DNA from: Simiduia sp. 21SJ11W-1
GTDB taxonomy: Bacteria; Pseudomonadota; Gammaproteobacteria; Pseudomonadales; Cellvibrionaceae
DNA: 64,000 nt
NCBI RefSeq assembly: GCF_024138675.1
Contig: NZ_CP090959.1
Span: 124,001 to 188,000, forward strand
Direction: 5' to 3'
Notes under the pieces: model-generated
Database searches by the model: none
The model's input: the letters and a program-made list of their open reading frames with translations, nothing else
Told to the model about the DNA's origin: nothing
In this document: positions 19,149 through 28,047 of the stretch, piece after piece
Layout of the letters: every line of letters begins with the position of its first letter
How positions within the stretch are numbered: the stretch's first letter is position 1
Translations under genes and position numbers: made by a program

Positions 19149-20003
19149 TTATAGCAGTGCTTGCCAGGGGTACTTGGTGTCGCCAATCACATAGAAGAAG
19201 GGGTTCAGGATGTCGGCCTTCTGGTTGTAGCGCAGCACCTTGAAGTCTTCATCTACCACCACGCCACCGGCGGCCTCCACAATGGCCTGTGCGGCGGCGG
19301 TATCCCACTCGCTGGTGGGCGCCAGGCGCGGGTAGAGATCGGCCAGCCCCTCTGCAACCAGGCACAGCTTCAATGAAGAGCCCATGTTGCGGGTGAGCAC
19401 GGGTTTGCCGGTATCGGCCTCCAGGCGCTGCATCAGTTTTTGAACGGCCTCTGCGCCGTGATTGCGGCTGGCCACCAGCGCAATGGATTCGCCGGCCTCA
19501 AGGGCAGATTTCACCGTGCGGGCCTTAATGGCGTTGGGGCCTTGGCCTGTGTCTTTGTGGGCGCCAATGCCGTGGCCGCCGAAGTAGAGCACGCCTTTAA
19601 CCGGCACGTACACCAGCCCCAGCACCGGCACCCCTTCATCAATCAATGCGATGTTAACGGTGAACTCACCGTTGCGGTTGACGAACTCTTTGGTGCCGTC
19701 GAGCGGGTCTATTAGCCAATAGCGGTGCCAGCCGCCGCGCAGCTCGTAGTCGGGCAGGCGCGATTCCTCAGACAGCACCGGCACTTCCGGTAGCAGGGGC
19801 TGCAGGCCTTCAACCAGAATGTGGTGGGCGGCCAGATCTGCCTGGGTGAGTGGCGACTTGTCTTGCTTGTGGCTCACCTCTGGGGTTTCCGGCGCGTTGT
19901 ACACCGCAAGAATGGCCTCGCCTGCGTGTTTGATCAGGGGAATAAGCGCCGCCAGCAGGGTTGATTTTTGTTGGGCATCCAAGGCTTGCACGTGAAACTC
20001 CAT
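19149..20003 (-). CDS. cysQ: CysQ-type 3'(2'),5'-bisphosphate nucleotidase
   Basis: 284 residues of the inositol-monophosphatase fold. Metal-binding motifs visible are LSEES, DPLDGTKEF with the family NRNGEFTVNIALI continuation, and SEWDTAAAQAIVEAAGG near the end. CysQ hydrolyses 3'-phosphoadenosine 5'-phosphate to AMP, recycling the by-product of sulfate assimilation. The start is set at ATG 20003, beginning MEFHVQALD; the frame extends upstream without a better ribosome site. It is divergent from the yrfG-like gene, an arrangement usual in Pseudomonadales. Confidence 0.92.
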   Translation of the reverse strand: MEFHVQALDAQQKSTLLAALIPLIKHAGEAILAVYNAPETPEVSHKQDKSPLTQADLAAHHILVEGLQPLLPEVPVLSEESRLPDYELRGGWHRYWLIDPLDGTKEFVNRNGEFTVNIALIDEGVPVLGLVYVPVKGVLYFGGHGIGAHKDTGQGPNAIKARTVKSALEAGESIALVASRNHGAEAVQKLMQRLEADTGKPVLTRNMGSSLKLCLVAEGLADLYPRLAPTSEWDTAAAQAIVEAAGGVVVDEDFKVLRYNQKADILNPFFYVIGDTKYPWQALL

Positions 20004-20208
20004 TCGGTTGAAAGGCCGCCAGTGTAGAGCAAAGCGGGCTTGGGCGTTAGTTGGGCGGGCGTACGCCTTGTTCCGGCGCAAAGGCACTGCATCCGCGCGC
20101 TGCACCGCGTGATCGGCAATTGCTCAACTCCCGGGCCGATAATTTTAGCGGATGCGGCGCCCTTTGATTACAATGTGCGTCCCAATTTTCACGCACTTGG
20201 ATGAACTG

Positions 20209-20892
20209 ATGCCCGCACCCGCGCTCAACTGGCAGGCCATTGATGTAGTACTGCTGGATATGGACGGCACCCTGCTGGATTTGCATTTCGACAGCTACTT
20301 TTGGCTAGACCACCTGCCCGCGCGCATGGCGCAGCTGAAAGGCAAGCCCGAGCAAGAAATTCGCGCCTACATCCTTGAACACATTCGCGCCATTGAGGGC
20401 ACCCTTAACTGGTATTGCCTGGATTACTGGGCCGAGATGCTGGAGGTGGACATCATGGCACTGAAGGCGGAGATCAAACACAAGATCCAGCTGCGCCCCC
20501 ACGTGGGTGAATTTCTGGAGTTGTTGCGAGGCCTTGGCAAAAAAGTGGTGCTCATTACCAATTCGCACCCTTCGGGGCTGGATTTAAAGCTTGAGGTTAC
20601 CCGCCTGGACCAGTGGCTGGATCTCATTATTTCATCCCACGAATTCAAAGAGCCCAAAGAGGCGCAGGCCTTTTGGCATGCCCTACAGGTGCGCGACCCC
20701 TTCGATCCGGCGCGCGCGCTGTTTATCGACGACACAGTGCGCGTGCTGGATTCCGCGCGCGCCTATGGCATTGGCCACCTGCTGGGCATTCACCAGCCAG
20801 ACAGCCAGGTGCCGCGCAGGCTGGAAGGCTACCCGGCCATAGACCACTTCGACGAACTCTTGCCGGCGCTCAAGGCGCTTGCCAATGGATAA
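20209..20892 (+). CDS. yrfG: HAD-family GMP/IMP nucleotidase (YrfG)
   Basis: About 227 residues. HAD motif I is LLDMDGTLLDLHFDSYFW, motif II is VVLITNSHP, and motif III/IV is ALFIDDTVRVLDSA. The long DLHFDSYFW insertion and DYWAEMLEVD cap segment are typical of YrfG, which dephosphorylates GMP and IMP. Start at 20209 (MPAPALNWQAID); in-frame ATGs at 20152 and 20173 would add poorly conserved residues. It overlaps hslR, opening the yrfG-hslR-hslO-pckA order also found in Escherichia coli. Confidence 0.88.
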   Translation: MPAPALNWQAIDVVLLDMDGTLLDLHFDSYFWLDHLPARMAQLKGKPEQEIRAYILEHIRAIEGTLNWYCLDYWAEMLEVDIMALKAEIKHKIQLRPHVGEFLELLRGLGKKVVLITNSHPSGLDLKLEVTRLDQWLDLIISSHEFKEPKEAQAFWHALQVRDPFDPARALFIDDTVRVLDSARAYGIGHLLGIHQPDSQVPRRLEGYPAIDHFDELLPALKALANG

Positions 20893-21280
20893 ACTGCGGC
20901 TTGATAAATGGCTGTGGGCGGCGCGTTTTTTTAAAACCCGAAGCCTCGCCAAAGGCGCCATAGAGGGCGGCAAGGTGCGCGTAAACGGCGAGCGCCCGAA
21001 GGTGAGTAAAGACATCACCGTAGGCATGGAACTCACCATCAGGCGCGGCTTTGACGAGCAAATAGTGGAAGTGCTGGTGTTGTCTGACCAGCGCCGTGGT
21101 GCACCGGAGGCCGCGCTGTTATACCGCGAAACCGCGGCGAGCCTGGCGGCGCGCGCCGAGCAGCAATCTGCCCGCAAGGCCATGGCCGGCGAAATTCACA
21201 CAGACGGCCGGCCCAATAAAAAGCAGCGCCGGCAAATTCACCGCTTTGTGCGCCGCACAGTGGATGAGAGCGACGATTAA
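20885..21280 (+). CDS. hslR: Hsp15, ribosome-associated heat shock protein
   Basis: 131 residues. An S4 RNA-binding domain covers residues about 3-65 (LRLDKWLWAARFFKTRSLAK, VRVNGERPK), followed by a basic tail (PNKKQRRQIHRF). Hsp15 binds 50S subunits carrying a stalled nascent chain and helps recycle them. The ATG at 20885 lies within the last codons of yrfG (eight-base overlap), indicating coupled translation. Confidence 0.95.
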   Translation: MDKLRLDKWLWAARFFKTRSLAKGAIEGGKVRVNGERPKVSKDITVGMELTIRRGFDEQIVEVLVLSDQRRGAPEAALLYRETAASLAARAEQQSARKAMAGEIHTDGRPNKKQRRQIHRFVRRTVDESDD

Positions 21281-21352
21281 CCCCAAGCGCACCGGCCGTC
21301 TGGCCTTGGGCCTTGGTGTAAACTTACGACTTTAGCTAAACGGTTTGAGTAA

Positions 21353-22255
21353 ATGTCTGACGATCAAACAGCGGCCACGGCCGACATCATGCAGCGCTTT
21401 CTTTTTGAAGGCAGCGACATCCGCGGCGAACAGGTCACCCTGGCGGCGGCCTACCGCGAAGTGCTGGAAAACAACCCCGCGCCTGCGCCAGTGCAACAGC
21501 TGCTGGGCGAGATGCTGGCGGCGGTGGCCTTGCTGTCTTCAACCTTGAAGTTCGATGGCATCATCACCCTGCAGGCCCAGGGCGATGGCCCGGTACCGCT
21601 GATTATGGCTGAGTGCAGCCGCCACAAGGCCCTGCGCGCCATTGCCCGCCAACCTGTGGGTGGTGAGTTTGTGCTGGGTGCTGATACCTCCCTTGCCGGC
21701 TTGCTGGGCAAGGGGGTGCTGGCCATCACCATTGATCCGGAAAAGGGCGAGCGCTACCAGGGCATAGTGCCGTTGGATAAACCCACCCTGGCCGAATGCC
21801 TGGATGCCTATTTCGCCCAATCGGAACAGTTGGCTACCCGCCTGTGGCTGGCCGCCGATGGCAAGCGCGCCGGAGGGCTGTTGGTGCAGGCACTTCCCAA
21901 GCAATTGGTGGCCGATGAACAGGCCAATGCAGAGCAATGGGATACCGTTGTGGCACTGGCTCACACTGCAAAGCCAGATGAATTGCTGTACCTTGACCAT
22001 TCACAGATGTTATACCGGTTATTCAATGAATTGGCCGTACGGCTGTTTGATCCTCAGCCATTACAGTTCGCCTGCACCTGTTCAGAGCAGCGTAGCCTTA
22101 ATGCGCTGGCCCAATTAAATCGCGATGAGCTCTATGAAATCCTTACAGAACAAGGACATATAACCATCGACTGCCAGTTTTGTAACCAGCAATACCGCTT
22201 CGACGAACCGCAAATTCGCGCCCACCTCGAGGATCTACCGCCCACGGTACATTGA
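21353..22255 (+). CDS. hslO: Hsp33 redox-regulated chaperone
   Basis: 300 residues. The C-terminal zinc site reads CTC and CQFC (CxC and CxxC), the redox switch of Hsp33. The N-terminal part has MQRFLFEGSDIRGEQV and the family KGVLAITIDP segment. Oxidative unfolding releases zinc and activates holdase function. It follows hslR by 72 bases in the same direction. Confidence 0.97.
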   Translation: MSDDQTAATADIMQRFLFEGSDIRGEQVTLAAAYREVLENNPAPAPVQQLLGEMLAAVALLSSTLKFDGIITLQAQGDGPVPLIMAECSRHKALRAIARQPVGGEFVLGADTSLAGLLGKGVLAITIDPEKGERYQGIVPLDKPTLAECLDAYFAQSEQLATRLWLAADGKRAGGLLVQALPKQLVADEQANAEQWDTVVALAHTAKPDELLYLDHSQMLYRLFNELAVRLFDPQPLQFACTCSEQRSLNALAQLNRDELYEILTEQGHITIDCQFCNQQYRFDEPQIRAHLEDLPPTVH

Positions 22256-22404
22256 TCCGGCCAAACATAAGTTTGGTTATTCCTAAACCATTCACTATCG
22301 CTCGTGTGAATGAAGTCTGGCATAATGCGCCACCTTAAAAGTCACATTACAAGGTGGCGGCCACGACCGCTGCCGTAAAACCCGGGCAAAAAGACTTGGG
22401 GGTG

Positions 22405-22432
22405 GCTAACCAGGGGCTATTCTTTGGTTAGC
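22405..22432 (+). promoter_or_regulatory. hairpin in pckA leader
   Basis: GCTAACCA (22405-22412) and TGGTTAGC (22425-22432) are perfect 8-bp arms around a 12-base loop, without a T-run. It could form in the pckA leader transcript. Confidence 0.35.
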
Positions 22433-22458
22433 TCAGCCGGCGGCCCTGCCGACCGCTA

Positions 22459-22499
22459 GACTGACAGTCGCGTTGCAACAAATGCGAGCCAGACTGTCA
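22459..22499 (+). promoter_or_regulatory. inverted repeat upstream of pckA
   Basis: TGACAGTC (22462-22469) is inverted as GACTGTCA (22492-22499). The left arm lies inside an 11-bp palindrome GACTGACAGTC. It ends about 40 bases before the pckA start, so it is either an operator or a leader hairpin. No known regulator motif is claimed. Confidence 0.35.
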
Positions 22500-22537
22500 T
22501 TAATAGTTAATGCATTAATGCTGACAGGACGAGAGAA

Positions 22538-24088
22538 ATGACCCAAGCCACTGCGACCGTCTACGCGGATCTCAGCTCTGCGCAATTGATTGAGCAAGCG
22601 CTCCAACGCGGTGAAGGCCGCCTGACCAACACCGGTGCCCTGCTGGCAGTGACCGGCGAGCGCACTGGCCGCTCACCTGCCGATCGCTTCATCGTAAAAG
22701 AGCCCACCACCGAAGCCGCTATCGATTGGGGCAATGTAAACCGCCCCTTCGATGCCGATAAGTTCGACGCCCTCTGGGCGCGGGTGGAAGATTACCTGGG
22801 TAGCAAAGACCGCTTTGTTTCCAAGTTGCACGTGGGTGAGGATGAAAATCACTACCTGCCCGTGACCGTGACCACCGAAACCGCCTGGCACAACCTGTTT
22901 GCGCGCAATATGTTCATTCGCACGCCCAGCTACAACCCCAAGGGCAAAGACGAGTGGCAAATTCTGCACGCGGCCAACTTCGAGTGTGAGCCCGCGCGCG
23001 ACGGCACCAATTCAGAAGGCATTGTGTGCATTAACTTTGCCCAGAAAAAGGTGCTGCTTGCCGGTATGAAGTACGCCGGTGAAATGAAAAAATCCATGTT
23101 TTCTGTGCAGAACTTCCTGCTGCCGGCAGTGGATGTTATGCCTATGCACTGCTCTGCCAACGTGGGCAAAGACGGCGACACCTGCTTGTTTTTCGGATTG
23201 TCTGGCACCGGTAAAACTACCCTGTCTGCGGACCCCGAGCGCTACCTGATTGGCGACGACGAGCACGGCTGGGCCAAGGGCGCGGTGTTCAACATGGAAG
23301 GTGGTTGCTACGCCAAAACCATCGATCTCTCGCAGAAAAACGAGCCCGTAATTTGGGATGCCATCCGCTTTGGTGCCATTGTTGAAAACGTGGTGGTTAA
23401 CGACAAACGCGTAGCCGACTACTGCGACACCAGCCTCACCGAGAACGGCCGCTGCTCTTACCCCCTTGAGCACGTGGAGCTGCGCGTTGAAGAGAACCGC
23501 GCCGGCGAGCCAAAAAATGTCATCTTCTTAACCTGCGATGTTACCGGCGTATTGCCGCCGGTTTCTATCCTGTCTAAAGAGGCTGCGGCGTATCACTTTT
23601 TATCTGGCTACACTGCACGCGTGGGCTCTACCGAGCTTGGCGCAGAGGCCGGTATTAACCCCACTTTCTCAACCTGTTTTGGTGCGCCTTTCATGCCGCG
23701 CCCGGCGCGTGAATACGCCGAGTTGTTAATGAAGCGCATTGAAGAATTTGGAGCCAAGGTTTACCTGGTTAACACCGGTTGGACCGGTGGTGCCGGCGGT
23801 GCTAACGGCACGGGCAAGCGCTTCCCGATTCCTGTTACCCGCGCCGTGGTTGCGGCCATTCAGAACGGTTCACTCGAAGGTGTGGCCACCGAGCATCTGG
23901 AGCAGCTGAATCTGGAAATTCCCGTTGCAGTGGCAGGTGTAGACGCCAAGTACCTGAACCCGCGCAAGGCGTGGAACAACGAAGCGGCCTACGACGAGCA
24001 AGCCCAAAAACTTGCCGGCCTGTTCGCAAAAAACATTACCAAGTTTAAGGTATCTGCCGACGTAGAAGCGGCCGGACCTAAAGCATAA
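22538..24088 (+). CDS. pckA: ATP-dependent phosphoenolpyruvate carboxykinase
   Basis: 516 residues. The kinase motifs are [26 protein letters not shown], containing the P-loop and the metal-binding DDEHGW, and the N-terminal [13 protein letters not shown] substrate segment. [10 protein letters not shown] follows later. It converts oxaloacetate to PEP in gluconeogenesis. Start at ATG 22538 after ACAGGACGAGAGAA. Its leader of about 280 bases carries two inverted repeats, and a strong terminator follows. It completes the conserved yrfG-hslR-hslO-pckA order. Confidence 0.97.
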   Translation: MTQATATVYADLSSAQLIEQALQRGEGRLTNTGALLAVTGERTGRSPADRFIVKEPTTEAAIDWGNVNRPFDADKFDALWARVEDYLGSKDRFVSKLHVGEDENHYLPVTVTTETAWHNLFARNMFIRTPSYNPKGKDEWQILHAANFECEPARDGTNSEGIVCINFAQKKVLLAGMKYAGEMKKSMFSVQNFLLPAVDVMPMHCSANVGKDGDTCLFFGLSGTGKTTLSADPERYLIGDDEHGWAKGAVFNMEGGCYAKTIDLSQKNEPVIWDAIRFGAIVENVVVNDKRVADYCDTSLTENGRCSYPLEHVELRVEENRAGEPKNVIFLTCDVTGVLPPVSILSKEAAAYHFLSGYTARVGSTELGAEAGINPTFSTCFGAPFMPRPAREYAELLMKRIEEFGAKVYLVNTGWTGGAGGANGTGKRFPIPVTRAVVAAIQNGSLEGVATEHLEQLNLEIPVAVAGVDAKYLNPRKAWNNEAAYDEQAQKLAGLFAKNITKFKVSADVEAAGPKA

Positions 24089-24126
24089 GGCAGCTTTCCA
24101 GCTCGCCCAAGCGGTGCAAACAAAAC

Positions 24127-24152
24127 GGGGGTGCAAGTAGCACCCCTTTTTT
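24127..24152 (+). terminator. rho-independent terminator after pckA
   Basis: GGGGGTGC (24127-24134), a five-base loop and GCACCCC (24140-24146) are followed by six T. Confidence 0.92.
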
Positions 24153-24278
24153 GTGGGCGTAAATAAAAGATCTGTGTGAATGCTGCTATACCTTTTGTTC
24201 AAAGCTAGGCGAAGGCCTGAGCCTTTGAAGGAAGATGCAATCCGGAGTGAGCCATATCAACATCATAAATCGTTTCAC

Positions 24279-25406
24279 ATGAATGTACGTTTGCTGCGTG
24301 TGGCAGTGATGCTTTGTGCGTTAGCCGGTACGGTACTGATACCCGCCTGTGTGAAAAACGAGCGGATAGAGGCGAAGTTTGAAAACTACCACTATCGGCT
24401 ATCGAATGTGTTTGATTTTGAGCGCCGCCCAATAGTCATCACGCCGCCCAGCCGCTACCCAACAGAGCGGGCGTTGCTGTATCAAGAGCCGGAACTTCAA
24501 ATTGATCTCTTGGATTTTTTGCGTCTGTCGCCTTGCGAGCTGCAGCGGCTGCTGGGTGAGCGCAACAGTAGCCTGGGGCGATTGCAGCCACCCAGCCTTC
24601 GCTGGGTATACCACCTGGAATTTATTGCGCAGGCCAGAGCCTGTATCGAAAGCCTGCCGGCCGGTCAATTGCGCGCAGCACTGGTGCAGGCCAGCGCAAC
24701 CAAACAGGCATTTCTCTTGCGCGCCCGCGCCAATGTCACTTGGGGCAGTGCCGAGTTTCAGCAGTTGTTTTCGGGTGCGCAGAGGCCAGGCGAAGTACTG
24801 GTGGCAAGCGCCAATCAGGCGCAGGCCCTGCGCGAACTGCAGGCATTACTCGCCGAGCAGTTGCAAGCCGCAGGCAGCCCCGAGCCTCGGAATTTTAGCC
24901 ACGCATCAACGGCGCTGGAGCAGCGACTGGCAGTCATTGGCGCCTACAATGGCGCGGGCCGTTTGGCGGCCGATATGGCCACGGGCGGCCAATGGCTGGA
25001 GCAACTCAATCAACAATTGGTGCGTGCAGCCGCCAGGCGCCCGCTGTGCCCCAAGGGGCGCCTGACCGAGCGCGGAAAAACCATGGAGCGGGTGTTCCAG
25101 CTGTTTTATGTGGGCGAAATCCAACCTTGGCTCAGCCAGATTAGCCAGCGTCGCTGGCGCTTGGGGGCGGCGCTGCAGGCGCTGATGGCACTGGAGCCTG
25201 CTGCTTCACCAAGCGCACCCGCGGGCGCCTATACTGCGGGTGCACTGCCTGATGCGCTAGTGCGGTACTGGCAACAAGTGTGGGATCTAAGCGCGCCGGC
25301 TAGCACGGCGGCACGGTTCGACCGGGCCACCCGCGCACATGTGCAGTTTTGGCAAACACAACTCAGGCAATGCGGGCGAATGCCGGGGGCGGATTCTTCC
25401 GGCTAG
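24279..25406 (+). CDS. DUF3080 family putative lipoprotein
   Basis: 375 residues. The N-terminus MNVRLLRVAVMLCALAG...IPAC is a signal peptide ending in a probable lipobox Cys. The body is alpha-helical, rich in Leu, Ala, Gln and Arg, and matches DUF3080 proteins of Pseudomonadales: an early ENYHYRLSNVF segment, then SPCELQRLLGERNSSLGR. No function is established. The start at 24279 begins the signal peptide; an upstream frame to 24180 lacks support. It stands between pckA and the carboxypeptidase gene, apparently monocistronic. Confidence 0.75.
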   Translation: MNVRLLRVAVMLCALAGTVLIPACVKNERIEAKFENYHYRLSNVFDFERRPIVITPPSRYPTERALLYQEPELQIDLLDFLRLSPCELQRLLGERNSSLGRLQPPSLRWVYHLEFIAQARACIESLPAGQLRAALVQASATKQAFLLRARANVTWGSAEFQQLFSGAQRPGEVLVASANQAQALRELQALLAEQLQAAGSPEPRNFSHASTALEQRLAVIGAYNGAGRLAADMATGGQWLEQLNQQLVRAAARRPLCPKGRLTERGKTMERVFQLFYVGEIQPWLSQISQRRWRLGAALQALMALEPAASPSAPAGAYTAGALPDALVRYWQQVWDLSAPASTAARFDRATRAHVQFWQTQLRQCGRMPGADSSG

Positions 25407-25610
25407 CAAACTGTAGGTTGCTTGCCTTAAGTGCGGGGTGGCTGCACACGCTTGGGGATTTAGCGCGAATCTTTGCCGTTTTACCGCAATTGTGCAGGCT
25501 GGCCCCGGTTTATTCGTCTGTTAGTGAGTGGCTCTTTTACAGGGCTTTGCAAAAGGCTGCGGCTTTACGCCTGCCGACATTTTAATAAAACGATATTAAA
25601 GGAATCTTTC

Positions 25611-27119
25611 ATGCGCAAAATTCCCCTACAACTGGGGCGCCTGGTCCTGGTGCTGCTACTGTTGCCGCTTGCTTGCCTGAGTGCCTCGGCCGAAGAGGAC
25701 AATAAAGCAGACGACCTGTTTCCTGAGGAAATCCAGAAGGTCACCGAGCACAAGGTAACTATTGCCGGCAAAACCGTAAGCTACACGGCAACCGCCGGTA
25801 TTTCTTTCGTGTATAACGATGCGCATGAAAAAATCGGCTCTGTGTTTTACACAGCCTACGTTAAAAAAGGCGAAAAGCCCGGCCAGCGGCCCATTACCTT
25901 TGCCTACAACGGTGGCCCGGGTTCGGCCTCTGTGTGGCTGCACATGGGTACCCTTGGCCCCAAGCGTGTAGTGTTTGATGATGAGGGCTTCCCCACACCG
26001 CCGCCCTATAAAGTGGTGGATAACGCCTATTCCATTCTGGATAAAACCGATCTCGTATTTATAGACCCGGTAGGTACCGGCTACTCCCGCGTGGGCGGTG
26101 AAGGCAGCGCGGAAGATTTTCACGGCGTTTGGGAAGATGTTAAAAGTGTGTCGGAATTTATTCGCCTTTACACCACGCGCAATGGCCGCTGGGGCTCGCC
26201 TAAATATCTAATTGGCGAAAGCTACGGCACCTTGCGCTCGGCGGGCATTGCGCACCACATGAGCGAAAACATGGGCATGTATTTCAATGGCGTGATGCTC
26301 ATTTCGAGCGTGCTGAATTTCGCCATCGAGAACGACCCGAACGACCCAACCCAGATCATGTCGCCGCTGAGTTTGTTGCCTGCCTACACAGCCACTGCCT
26401 GGTACCACAAAAAACTTTCGCCCGAATTGCAGGCCGATCTTGAGGCCACGCTCACGCGTGCACGGGCGTTTGCCCTAGGTGAATACGCACAGGTATTGCT
26501 GCAAGGCGATTGGGCAACTGAGGCCCAAACCGAGCGTGCCATTAAAGAGCTGGCAGCGCTTACCGGGCTCTCTGAAGCTTACGTGCGCGAGCAAAAATTG
26601 CGTATCAGCATGAGTGAATTTGTGCACAACCTGCTGCGCGATGAAGGCAAAACCGTGGGCCGCCTGGATAGCCGCTTTGTAACCGACGAGCTGGATGCCA
26701 TGGCGCAGCCGGGCTACCGCGACCCATCCTACATGGCCATTCACGGCCCATACACGGGTGCGGTGATGGATTACCTGCACCACGACCTGAAGTTTGAAAG
26801 TGATCTGAAATATCACATTCTAGGCGGCGGTGTGAAATCCTGGAACTACGAAGAGTTCGCCGATGACCTCTTCGATATGAGCCGCAAACTACGCCACGCC
26901 ATGTTGCGCAACCCCGACATGCGGGTATTTGTGGCTAACGGTTACTACGATTTAGCCACGCCGTTTTTTGCCACGGAATTTAACTTCGCGCACATGAATT
27001 TACCTGAAGCCTTAAAGAAAAACGTCACCATGACCTACTATGAATCTGGCCATATGATGTACATCAGAAAGCACGATTTGAAAAAACTGAAAGCCGATCT
27101 GGATAAGTTTATTCGCTAG
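25611..27119 (+). CDS. S10-family serine carboxypeptidase, secreted
   Basis: 502 residues from the ATG at 25611, with AAAGGA upstream. A signal peptide ends near LSASAEE. The S10 fold shows FAYNGGPGSASVWLHMG (oxyanion region), DPVGTGYSR, the nucleophile in LIGESYG, and the terminal ESGHMMYI with the catalytic His. VANGYYDLATPF carries the catalytic Asp. The location is therefore periplasmic or extracellular, with release of C-terminal amino acids from peptides as the expected activity. Confidence 0.92.
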   Translation: MRKIPLQLGRLVLVLLLLPLACLSASAEEDNKADDLFPEEIQKVTEHKVTIAGKTVSYTATAGISFVYNDAHEKIGSVFYTAYVKKGEKPGQRPITFAYNGGPGSASVWLHMGTLGPKRVVFDDEGFPTPPPYKVVDNAYSILDKTDLVFIDPVGTGYSRVGGEGSAEDFHGVWEDVKSVSEFIRLYTTRNGRWGSPKYLIGESYGTLRSAGIAHHMSENMGMYFNGVMLISSVLNFAIENDPNDPTQIMSPLSLLPAYTATAWYHKKLSPELQADLEATLTRARAFALGEYAQVLLQGDWATEAQTERAIKELAALTGLSEAYVREQKLRISMSEFVHNLLRDEGKTVGRLDSRFVTDELDAMAQPGYRDPSYMAIHGPYTGAVMDYLHHDLKFESDLKYHILGGGVKSWNYEEFADDLFDMSRKLRHAMLRNPDMRVFVANGYYDLATPFFATEFNFAHMNLPEALKKNVTMTYYESGHMMYIRKHDLKKLKADLDKFIR

Positions 27120-27605
27120 TCAGGGCACCGGGTGCGCCTGTGCGCCCCCGGTATTCCCGGTTTTGACGGGAGCCTGCAAATAGGTTGGCAGTGGCAATGG
27201 TTGCGGCCACAAGGCGCGTACCTTTGCTTGTTCTTCCGGGGTGAGCGGTGCATAGCCGCGCCACATAGGCCAGCCATAGCCCCAGCGAAAACTGCTGGGA
27301 ATGAACGGCGAACCGCCCACTCTTACTCCCATCATCATTAACGCACTCACTGAGGGTTGGCCCTTGTTGGCCACGCATTGCGCGAGGTCGGCATCGGCCT
27401 GGGCGCGATGGCTCGCCTCACCGCCGGCCCAGTAAGCGGCATCGTGGGCTGTGCAGCAAGTGCGCCATAGGTGGGGCTGCTCCAGGGTGCCATCGGGGAA
27501 GCGGCTGCAACCATCGGTGGTAAAGGGCGTAAGTTCTGCAGCCAAGCCTGTGTGTATAAGCGCACCTGAGAGTGCTACTGCCAGGATGATCTGCCGGTTA
27601 GACAT
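27120..27605 (-). CDS. secreted phospholipase A2-like protein
   Basis: 161 residues with a signal peptide (MSNRQIILAVALSGALIHTG). The mature part has TDGCSRFPDG and LWRTCCTAHDAAYWAGG, which matches the CCxxHDxxY active-site helix of phospholipase A2-like domains with the His-Asp pair. A calcium loop is not evident, so catalysis is uncertain. It ends one base after the convergent carboxypeptidase gene. Its ATG overlaps the stop of the upstream PEP-CTERM gene by eight bases, so the two are translationally coupled. Confidence 0.6.
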   Translation of the reverse strand: MSNRQIILAVALSGALIHTGLAAELTPFTTDGCSRFPDGTLEQPHLWRTCCTAHDAAYWAGGEASHRAQADADLAQCVANKGQPSVSALMMMGVRVGGSPFIPSSFRWGYGWPMWRGYAPLTPEEQAKVRALWPQPLPLPTYLQAPVKTGNTGGAQAHPVP

Positions 27606-27957
27606 CGGATTGTTCTTGGCGCTGCTGCTTGTTTGCACGGAGCCTGCGGCCGACCAGCAACAACAATAGCCCGGCGCCAAACAGCAGCAAGGTGCCAGGC
27701 TCCGGTAGCCGAAAGCTGCCCGTGCTGGCAGGGCTTGAGGGGGTTGGCGCCACATACCAGCTGGGGCCAATGTTCATTGCAGGCACGGGCTCTTGGGCCT
27801 TGGCCTGCTCCAGCAAATTCAGCCAGCTGAAATTGGGGGCTGCTTCTTCGGCGGGGCTGGGATCCATCAGCGCGGCCTCGGCCGGCTCGGGGGCGACAAT
27901 CACGTCTCCGAGTGCTGGCTGGGCGATCAGCAAAAACAGAATGGCAAGCCGGCGCAT
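27598..27957 (-). CDS. PEP-CTERM sorting domain protein
   Basis: 119 residues. A short signal peptide (MRRLAILFLLIAQPALGD) precedes a Pro/Ala/Glu-rich low-complexity body. The C-terminus is LPEPGTLLLFGAGLLLLLVG followed by RRLR: PEP motif, hydrophobic span and basic end. Such tails are processed by an exosortase, which is not in this window. The start at 27957 gives the signal peptide; longer frames do not. It is overlapped with the phospholipase-like gene downstream. Confidence 0.75.
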   Translation of the reverse strand: MRRLAILFLLIAQPALGDVIVAPEPAEAALMDPSPAEEAAPNFSWLNLLEQAKAQEPVPAMNIGPSWYVAPTPSSPASTGSFRLPEPGTLLLFGAGLLLLLVGRRLRANKQQRQEQSDV

Positions 27958-28047
27958 TAAAGGGTCCAGGATTTTAGAAGATGTAAGCCGAAAGTATGTG
28001 GTCAACCGCAAGGTTAGCACTACAAGCCCCATGCGCCTAGCCCGTCA

